From Vulcanimicrobiia bacterium (lineage in GTDB: Bacteria > Eremiobacterota > Eremiobacteria > Baltobacterales > Baltobacteraceae), in the NCBI GenBank assembly GCA_024281135.1, contig JAMXLG010000295.1:1-11910 (forward strand): 11,910 nucleotides of DNA. Direction: 5' to 3'. Shown here in pieces: positions 7,561 to 11,910 of the stretch. Position 1 is the stretch's first letter; the number at the start of each line of letters is the position of its first letter. Position numbers and translations under genes: made by a program. The notes beneath the pieces are model-generated. The model did not search any database. It was not told the DNA's origin and worked only from the letters and a program-made list of their open reading frames with translations.

Positions 7561-8180
7561 TCTATGCGCGCGCCGATTCCCGTTCCGTCGCCGAGCGGAA
7601 GGATGGTTGCGTTGAGTTGCGGGTGCGAAAGAAAGTATTCATTGAAATCGCGCATGGCCGCGACCGTTTCGGTCTCCGGTCCGCCCGGAAGCACGTCACC
7701 GCCGAGCAGGCAGTTGTCGATTACGACGATGCCGGAGCGTTTTAGCATTGGGATAACGAGATCGAGATAGTCGCGGTACTGACGTTTGTCGGCATCGATG
7801 AAAACGATATCGAGATTGCGTTGTTGGAAGTTTTCGAGCAATTCAAGCGCATCTTGATTGAAGATGGTGATGTAGTCGTCTTCATCGGCGCGCTTGAAAT
7901 ATGAAAGCGCAACGTCGGTTCTGTTGCTATCCGTATCGATCGTCCAAATTTTTCCGATCGGCGGTTGAGCGAGGGCCATCCAAAGCGTCGAATACCCGTA
8001 GGCAGTACCGATTTCCAAGATACGGTTGGCTTGCATCATGTGGACGAGGACCGAGAGAAAACGCCCCGTCTCGCGCGAAACGATCGGTATGCCATCCTTG
8101 CGCCCGTGCTGTTCTAATTCCAGTAACAGTGGATTTGGTGCAGGGTGCACCGACTCCAGATACCGCAACACGTCATCCAT
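7557..8180 (-). CDS. SAM-dependent O-methyltransferase (Methyltransf_3 type)
   Basis: The 207-residue protein shows the class I methyltransferase core of the caffeoyl-CoA/catechol O-methyltransferase type. It has RILEIGTAYGYST (motif I, 53-65), acidic IDTD (81-84) to bind SAM ribose, FIDADKRQYRDYL (127-139), and VVIDNCLLGG (152-161). D129, D155 and N156 match the positions that hold the catalytic metal in this group. Bacterial relatives methylate small phenolics, and the related TrmR methylates tRNA wobble hydroxyuridine, so the substrate is open. It is the first gene of the operon. ATG 8178-8180 has no close Shine-Dalgarno. A strong one (AGGAGGT, 8213-8219) lies 32 bases upstream, beyond a hairpin. 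An in-frame stop lies just before the start, which leaves this ATG, or a CTG at 8186, as the only options. Confidence 0.92.
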   Translation of the reverse strand: MDDVLRYLESVHPAPNPLLLELEQHGRKDGIPIVSRETGRFLSVLVHMMQANRILEIGTAYGYSTLWMALAQPPIGKIWTIDTDSNRTDVALSYFKRADEDDYITIFNQDALELLENFQQRNLDIVFIDADKRQYRDYLDLVIPMLKRSGIVVIDNCLLGGDVLPGGPETETVAAMRDFNEYFLSHPQLNATILPLGDGTGIGARIE

Positions 8181-8195
8181 TTCCAGGCCATGTTA

Positions 8196-8219
8196 GCGGG
8201 GAACCCCCGCCGACCTCCT
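8196..8219 (-). promoter_or_regulatory. Shine-Dalgarno plus hairpin in the O-methyltransferase leader
   Basis: Read on the minus strand, a near-perfect Shine-Dalgarno (AGGAGGT, 8213-8219) is followed by a 6-base GC stem with a 3-base loop (GCGGGG, loop GTT, CCCCGC; 8196-8210). The methyltransferase ATG comes 15 bases further on. Folding would shorten the 32-base gap between the Shine-Dalgarno and the ATG to about 17. The same bases lie in the 56-base gap to the divergent LON gene, so the symmetry could instead be an operator. The arrangement is seen; the function is inferred. Confidence 0.35.
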
Positions 8220-8236
8220 AGAAGGAACGCGACCCT

Positions 8237-8953
8237 ATGACTCGGCGCCTGCGGTTATTCCCGCTCAACGCGGTGCTCTTCCCGGGAGCGGTGCTCAATC
8301 TCCATATCTTCGAGCCGCGCTACAAACAACTGATCAATGAATGTCTCGAAAGCGGTGAAGGTTTCGGCGTTGCATTGATCGCTGAAGGCGCAGAGGCCGG
8401 CGACCCCAACGTGCAGCCGCACGACATCGGTTCCGTCGCAGAGATCGTGGACGTTCAGCCACTTCCGTTTGGACGGTATTTTATCTCGACGATCGGACGC
8501 GAGCGGTTCCGCATCGAGCAGATCGTCAGCCGCGAACCGTACCTCGTCGTGGACGTTGAAACGGTCGAAGAAGACGATGCCGACGATGATGAGGCCGATG
8601 ACCTCCTCCTCGCGGTGCGCGATCTCTTCGAACAATATCTCGATATCATCGTCGAGTTTTCCGGTCAGGAAACGTCCGTCGAGCTTCCCTCGGACGCGCA
8701 AGGCACGTCGTTCCTGATCGGCGATTCGCTGCAGGTTGCCGAGGCAGTGAAACAGCGGCTACTTGAACTCAACGATACAAAAACGCGCCTGCGCGCGGAA
8801 CGCGATTTTCTCGAGCGTCTGCTCCCGCAACTTCGCCGCCTTCTCGAACGTCGCCGCGAGGAACTCGCGCGCCGCGCGGATTCCGGGGAAGAAGAGGACA
8901 CGTTCAGAGCCGCGCAAGAAAAGTATTTCGGCAAAGCATTTAGCCAGAACTAG
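8237..8953 (+). CDS. Stand-alone LON substrate-binding domain protein
   Basis: The 238-residue protein contains only the N-terminal LON (PUA-like) domain: LRLFPLNAVLFPGAVLNLHIFEPRYKQL (5-32, key residues FPL, FPG, IFEPRY) and a GRERFRI strand (87-93). It lacks the AAA+ ATPase and the Ser-Lys protease domains of Lon. An acidic loop of mostly Asp and Glu (111-122) interrupts it. The C-terminal half is helical, with a coiled-coil-like Arg/Glu/Leu stretch (about 165-215). Short LON-domain proteins are widespread and are thought to bind protein substrates or act as adaptors, but their role is mostly undefined. ATG 8237 is supported by AAGGA (8222-8226), ten bases upstream. It is transcribed divergently from the O-methyltransferase operon, and its stop lies inside the 3' end of the converging radical SAM gene (14-base overlap). 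Confidence 0.92.
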   Translation: MTRRLRLFPLNAVLFPGAVLNLHIFEPRYKQLINECLESGEGFGVALIAEGAEAGDPNVQPHDIGSVAEIVDVQPLPFGRYFISTIGRERFRIEQIVSREPYLVVDVETVEEDDADDDEADDLLLAVRDLFEQYLDIIVEFSGQETSVELPSDAQGTSFLIGDSLQVAEAVKQRLLELNDTKTRLRAERDFLERLLPQLRRLLERRREELARRADSGEEEDTFRAAQEKYFGKAFSQN

Positions 8954-10040
8954 CACGCCGCGCGGCGACCATTGCGATGGATCGCGGCCTCTCGACTTGC
9001 GTGTGCGTTCCATACCATCTGCATTTCCGGCACGGCAGCGTTTTAAGACGGCCGTCGTCCTCGGCGATCCTTCCTGCGAGATACTCACGCGTAGTGCGAT
9101 AACGCTCGCCGTTCCATACATCCTCGAAATCGCCGGCATTGATGTTGCCGTACGGTTCGCGGTCTACATGTTGAAATGCAATCGGGCACGGATAAACACT
9201 GCCGTCGACGTCGACCTGCATCGAGAGCCACGGCCAGTAACATTTGTGGAGCGGCTGCGGCTTCGGATCGCTGACCTGCGGCGTGGTTCCGTCGAAGTTG
9301 CATTCATCGGGCCGGAACGTCAGTTGATCGACGTCGAGTTCACGGCAGTACGCTTCGATCCGGTCCATTTCCGGCACGACGTGACCGAACCTGATGCTGT
9401 ACACATTGACAAATGGCCGCCGGTATTTGCCATTCCGCTTGTACGCCATCATCATCTCCAAGCCGGCCTTGACCTTCGATACGTCTCCACCGATCCGGTA
9501 GCGTTCATAGGCGCCTTGGGTGAACCCATCAAGACAGACGGAGATGTAGTCGAGGCCCGATTGGAAGATGCGCGCAAGCCACTCTTTGCGCATGAGCGTG
9601 AAATTTGTGCTGATGGACGTAAACAGGCGCGCACGCGTCGCCATGCCGATCATCTCGAAGAGCTTGGGATGCGTGGTCGGTTCACCTTCCATGTAGAACG
9701 TCATTCGCATGCCGAGATCGCGCGTGGCGGCAAGAACGCGTTCGAATGTACTCAACGCCATCATCCGCACAGCTCCCGGTAGGAAGGTTTTTGTCGGCGT
9801 CATGCATCCGGGACAGCGAAGATTGCAGACGGCTGAAGGCTCGATGCGAATCAGAAAAGGACGCGAAACGACGCGGGAACGTTTCGCTTTCCATTCGATA
9901 ATCGCGGCGAGCGCATTGAACGCTCTCCTCAAAGAGAGGTTTCGCCTGAGAGCTTGGCGGACGAATTCACCACCGTAAAGCAGCTGCACGTAGTACAGAA
10001 CGCTGTTCATCCGATAGTGACCGATCCGTTGAACTCTCAT
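8940..10040 (-). CDS. Radical SAM / SPASM domain enzyme
   Basis: The 366-residue protein has the radical SAM cluster motif CNLRCPGC (C72, C76, C79), the GEPTTHP segment (119-125) and a SPASM/twitch C-terminal domain. In the latter, C267, C285 (in DGSVYPCP) and the pair C337/C340 (PCRKC) can hold an auxiliary 4Fe-4S cluster. The NINAGDFEDVWNG stretch is typical of SPASM proteins. These enzymes use 5'-deoxyadenosyl radicals, often to modify peptides (PqqE, RiPP maturases) or other substrates. The cysteine spacing is CxxxCxxC as usual, but the PG pair differs from sulfatase-maturing enzymes as I know them. ATG 10038-10040 is chosen over the adjacent TTG; GGGGG lies seven bases upstream. It follows a 56-residue unknown protein by 32 bases and is last in its gene run. 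Confidence 0.92.
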   Translation of the reverse strand: MRVQRIGHYRMNSVLYYVQLLYGGEFVRQALRRNLSLRRAFNALAAIIEWKAKRSRVVSRPFLIRIEPSAVCNLRCPGCMTPTKTFLPGAVRMMALSTFERVLAATRDLGMRMTFYMEGEPTTHPKLFEMIGMATRARLFTSISTNFTLMRKEWLARIFQSGLDYISVCLDGFTQGAYERYRIGGDVSKVKAGLEMMMAYKRNGKYRRPFVNVYSIRFGHVVPEMDRIEAYCRELDVDQLTFRPDECNFDGTTPQVSDPKPQPLHKCYWPWLSMQVDVDGSVYPCPIAFQHVDREPYGNINAGDFEDVWNGERYRTTREYLAGRIAEDDGRLKTLPCRKCRWYGTHTQVERPRSIAMVAARRASSG

Positions 10041-10050
10041 CAACGAACCC

Positions 10051-10082
10051 CCGCACGGGTTTTACTGCGGTTTTAGTAAAAC
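10051..10082. repeat. Overlapping inverted repeats between small gene and radical SAM gene
   Basis: GTTTTAC (10059-10065) and its complement GTAAAAC (10076-10082) are separated by ten bases. A second, alternative pairing is CCGCA (10051-10055) with TGCGG (10066-10070). The two share bases, so they cannot form together. They cover the stop codon of the 56-residue gene and the gap before the radical SAM start. An attenuator or a processing site that lowers expression of the downstream gene is possible. No clear U-run follows, so it is not a standard terminator. Confidence 0.35.
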
Positions 10083-10243
10083 GGACGCTGAAGCATCCGG
10101 TACGTTTTTGCGAGTGAGCGCAGTACCGGAACGTCCGAATTTTCTGCTTCGCGAATTGTTTCTTCGAGTTCGGCACGCTCGGTGGTTGCTCGCGCACCGC
10201 GTGCAATCACTGCAGCTTGATTGAGAATGTCTTTGGGCTCCAT
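10073..10243 (-). CDS. Unknown 56-residue protein before a radical SAM gene
   Basis: The ATG at 10241-10243 has a strong Shine-Dalgarno (AAGGAG, four bases upstream), the best-formed ribosome site on this strand. The stop is TAA at 10073-10075. The protein is mostly helical and charged (MEPKDILNQAAVIARGARA, then a Glu-rich stretch) with a basic, aromatic end (LAKTYRMLQRPFY). It has no cysteine, signal peptide or membrane segment, and I do not recognise a family. It starts 34 bases after the methyltransferase stop and ends 32 bases before the radical SAM ATG, so it is almost certainly co-transcribed with both. It could be a peptide substrate of the radical SAM enzyme or simply a small accessory protein. 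Coding is supported by its ribosome site and position rather than homology. Confidence 0.65.
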   Translation of the reverse strand: MEPKDILNQAAVIARGARATTERAELEETIREAENSDVPVLRSLAKTYRMLQRPFY

Positions 10244-10277
10244 CCATCTCCTTACTACCCGGAATTCCTTTTCGTTA

Positions 10278-11399
10278 CTATATCGGCTGTTTGCTTCCTG
10301 AAACTTCGATGAGGATTTGATCCCAGCGCCACAACTGCTCGAAAAACGCCCGAGCGACGTCCTGCCTATTTCCCCCTGCGATTTCTTCGATCGTTCGCCG
10401 GCCGTCGATTGCGTCGAGTAGGTCTTCGCGCTGCCGATCAATCGGTAGCCAGAGGTCGGTGTAGGTGTGGTTGCGATTGATCAGTACTGCGGTTGCACCC
10501 GGCGGCAGTTCTTCGCGAACCGTTACCGTGTCCGGCAGACGCACGGGCTGGTATGTAGACCATGCGTCGCCTCGGAAGTCTATCGTCGGCGCGGCCCGTT
10601 CATGCGCAATAAGGCTGTGGCGAATCATCGAGCCGCGGAAGAGTTCCATCGCGGCATATTGCTCTTGCGGAGACAGCGTCGCGACTCTCGACGCGTGCGG
10701 ACTTGATGCAAATGCGCCGCAATGAGGGAGATACGGCGCCTGACGAACCCATCGTCCAAACACCAAGCCGTTGCGTTTGACCAGATCGAGCAACTGCGGC
10801 ACCGAGTACGGCCGGTCGCTCGGATGAAGAAGTGCGTCGGCCAATCCAGCTTCCGTTCCGAAGTCGGGAGACTTTGCAATCAGTGCCGCAAGGGGGTGAT
10901 CGGGTGGAAGCGTCGCCAAGGTCGAAGCGAGTTCGCGAATCTCTTGGCTCGTCCACCCGACGCCGAGCTTGCGGCAATACTCCTGTAGCATATAAATGCC
11001 GGCACGTCCGTAAGGCGCATACACCATAACGTGCATCGATCCGCCCGGTTTGAGCACCGAGCGAAGCGCTCGTAAAGCGGCGTCGGGGTCGTCTAGGTGA
11101 TGAAGAACGCCGGTGCAGGCAACGTGATCGAACGTTTGCCCCAGTTCCGCGGCGCGTTCGATCGAGAGCTCGCGTAATTCGAGGTTGTGCAGCGCGTGTC
11201 GCGCCTTCAGTTCCGCCTCGAATCCGAGGCTGCCGGAGCTGACGTCGATTCCAACGACGTGCGAGCAAGGCCAACGCACGGCATAGTGCGCCGCCTGCAC
11301 AGTACCGCATCCCGCAACAAGGATGGTTCGATCATCACGATACTCTTGGCCGGGCCACAGGAGGCACGACTCAACCCGCCGCCGGTTGTCGTCCCACAT
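10278..11399 (-). CDS. Class I SAM methyltransferase with PqqD-like C-terminal domain
   Basis: From the first ATG the protein has 373 residues. ILVAGCGTVQAAHYA (26-40) is the SAM-binding motif I, followed by GID (50-52), CTGVLHHLDDPDAALRALR and VLKPGG, as in the Methyltransf_11/12 group. The C-terminal part (about 315-366: DLWLPIDRQREDLLDAIDG, RRTIEEIA, FFEQLWRWDQI) resembles the small winged-helix, PqqD-like tails found on some methyltransferases. The substrate is unknown. The start is doubtful: the same frame upstream of the ATG encodes GAFYDAHSYPPPADDLNAY, which looks like the conserved YPPP region of this family. That frame is open to 11504 but holds no ATG, GTG, TTG or CTG. No Shine-Dalgarno precedes ATG 11399. 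The true gene probably begins near the sulfatase stop at 11467. The 56-residue gene follows after 34 bases. Confidence 0.88.
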   Translation of the reverse strand: MWDDNRRRVESCLLWPGQEYRDDRTILVAGCGTVQAAHYAVRWPCSHVVGIDVSSGSLGFEAELKARHALHNLELRELSIERAAELGQTFDHVACTGVLHHLDDPDAALRALRSVLKPGGSMHVMVYAPYGRAGIYMLQEYCRKLGVGWTSQEIRELASTLATLPPDHPLAALIAKSPDFGTEAGLADALLHPSDRPYSVPQLLDLVKRNGLVFGRWVRQAPYLPHCGAFASSPHASRVATLSPQEQYAAMELFRGSMIRHSLIAHERAAPTIDFRGDAWSTYQPVRLPDTVTVREELPPGATAVLINRNHTYTDLWLPIDRQREDLLDAIDGRRTIEEIAGGNRQDVARAFFEQLWRWDQILIEVSGSKQPI

Positions 11400-11466
11400 G
11401 CGTTCGTACGCATTGAGATCGTCCGCCGGCGGCGGGTACGAATGCGCGTCGTAAAATGCGCCGAGG

Positions 11467-11910
11467 TTAGCCGTGTTGCGTCTTTGCTTGCTCGAGAACG
11501 GCGTCTAGATTGAATGCCGCCGGTTTCTGACGCGGCGGGAACTTTATGAAGTCTTGTATTTGTTGTGCGACGACACCTTGCATTAGGTACATTTGCGGAA
11601 TGTGGTCGACGCACCAATCCCAATAGACGTTGGAATTGAACTCCGCTCGTTCGAAGGGATCTCGGCGAAGATTCATGATGTGAGGCAGTCTCAGCTTCAC
11701 AAATGGTTCTGCCCAGACATTCGTGCTTTCCGCACGCTGAACGGCTAAGTGGAACTTGTAGTCCCCAACGCGCACCGCCATGATGTCGCCGTCGTCGCTG
11801 AAGTAAACAATGAAGTTTCTCGGGCTTTCTTTTACCTCTCCCCGGAAATATGGACCCATATCGTAGCCGTCGAGATGAACGTTGAACTTCTTGCCGTCCA
11901 CCGTCGTTCC
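11467..11910 (-). CDS. Arylsulfatase, C-terminal part (runs off the window)
   Basis: The frame is open to the window edge, so the gene is 5'-truncated here; 147 residues are visible, ending with TAA at 11467-11469. The segment matches the C-terminal subdomain of arylsulfatases of the alkaline phosphatase superfamily. KFNVHLDGYDMGPYFRGE, SPRNFIVYFSDDGDIMAVR, VWAEPFVKLRLPHIMNLRRDPFERA and the closing FPPRQKPAAFNLDAVL are all characteristic. The catalytic formylglycine site (Cys/Ser-x-Pro-x-Arg) and most metal ligands lie upstream of the window, so activity and maturation type cannot be judged. Sulfatases hydrolyse sulfate esters and are often periplasmic or extracellular. It is the first visible gene of the minus-strand run and abuts or overlaps the real start of the methyltransferase. 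Confidence 0.9.
   Translation of the reverse strand, partial: GTTVDGKKFNVHLDGYDMGPYFRGEVKESPRNFIVYFSDDGDIMAVRVGDYKFHLAVQRAESTNVWAEPFVKLRLPHIMNLRRDPFERAEFNSNVYWDWCVDHIPQMYLMQGVVAQQIQDFIKFPPRQKPAAFNLDAVLEQAKTQHG

Noticed and set aside
6922..7770. Plus-strand open frame of about 282 codons
   Set aside because: It is antisense to the metallo-hydrolase, flavin reductase and O-methyltransferase genes, which have complete motifs and overlapping starts and stops. No domain is visible in its translation.
8763..9782. Long plus-strand open frame of about 339 codons
   Set aside because: It lies antisense to the radical SAM gene and out of frame with the LON gene, both of which carry clear family motifs. 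Its translation is rich in Arg and His without any recognisable domain, as expected for a shadow frame in GC-rich DNA.
8940..10040. Radical SAM protein as the anaerobic sulfatase-maturing enzyme for the adjacent sulfatase
   Set aside because: It is attractive by proximity, but the cluster motif CNLRCPGC and the single auxiliary cysteine set do not match the sulfatase-maturing enzymes I know, and the sulfatase active site is outside the window. It is left as a weak alternative.
1..11910. tRNA, rRNA, CRISPR arrays, insertion sequences, attachment sites
   Set aside because: I saw no cloverleaf, spaced direct repeats, transposase motifs or terminal inverted repeats in the window.

Overview
The window is gene-dense, GC-rich (by eye) bacterial chromosome with short intergenic gaps, many overlapping stop/start codons and several GTG or TTG start options. 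Nothing in it fixes the taxon. The gene set would suit a little-studied soil or acidobacterial-type lineage such as Candidatus Eremiobacterota, but that is a guess. There are no tRNAs, rRNAs, CRISPR arrays or insertion sequences, and no gene-free stretch longer than 300 bases. Seven family assignments are firm from motifs: GH125, ThpR, metallo-beta-lactamase fold hydrolase, flavin reductase, O-methyltransferase, LON-domain protein and radical SAM/SPASM. The GT39/GT83 glycosyltransferase, the sulfatase tail and the six-hairpin glycosidase are also recognisable.

Region 1 (1-5892) is a glycan-processing neighbourhood. The C-terminal end of an unrecognised plus-strand protein stops at 193 and is followed by a perfect terminator hairpin. 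A cytoplasmic-looking (alpha/alpha)6 glycosidase and, overlapping its stop by four bases, a stump of a SLAC1/TehA transporter lie on the minus strand. Divergent from them is a membrane glycosyltransferase of the lipid-linked-sugar type, followed in the same direction by an exported GH125 exo-alpha-1,6-mannosidase. Together they suggest synthesis and trimming or recycling of mannose-type glycans.

Region 2 (5889-8180, minus strand) is a compact four-gene operon read O-methyltransferase, flavin reductase, metallo-beta-lactamase hydrolase, ThpR-type 2',3'-cyclic phosphodiesterase. Each junction overlaps by one or four bases, so translation is probably coupled throughout. A stand-alone LON substrate-binding-domain gene runs divergently from it across only 56 bases.

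Region 3 (8940-11910, minus strand) reads arylsulfatase C-terminus, SAM methyltransferase with a small C-terminal PqqD-like helical domain, a 56-residue unknown protein with a strong Shine-Dalgarno, and a radical SAM/SPASM enzyme. The order of a short peptide directly before a radical SAM/SPASM gene, separated by inverted repeats, makes this the most plausible place for an undescribed peptide-modification system, though other readings are open. The methyltransferase homology appears to continue upstream of its first ATG with no normal start codon, and the glycosidase frame also stays open upstream of its GTG. That points to unusual starts or sequence errors.
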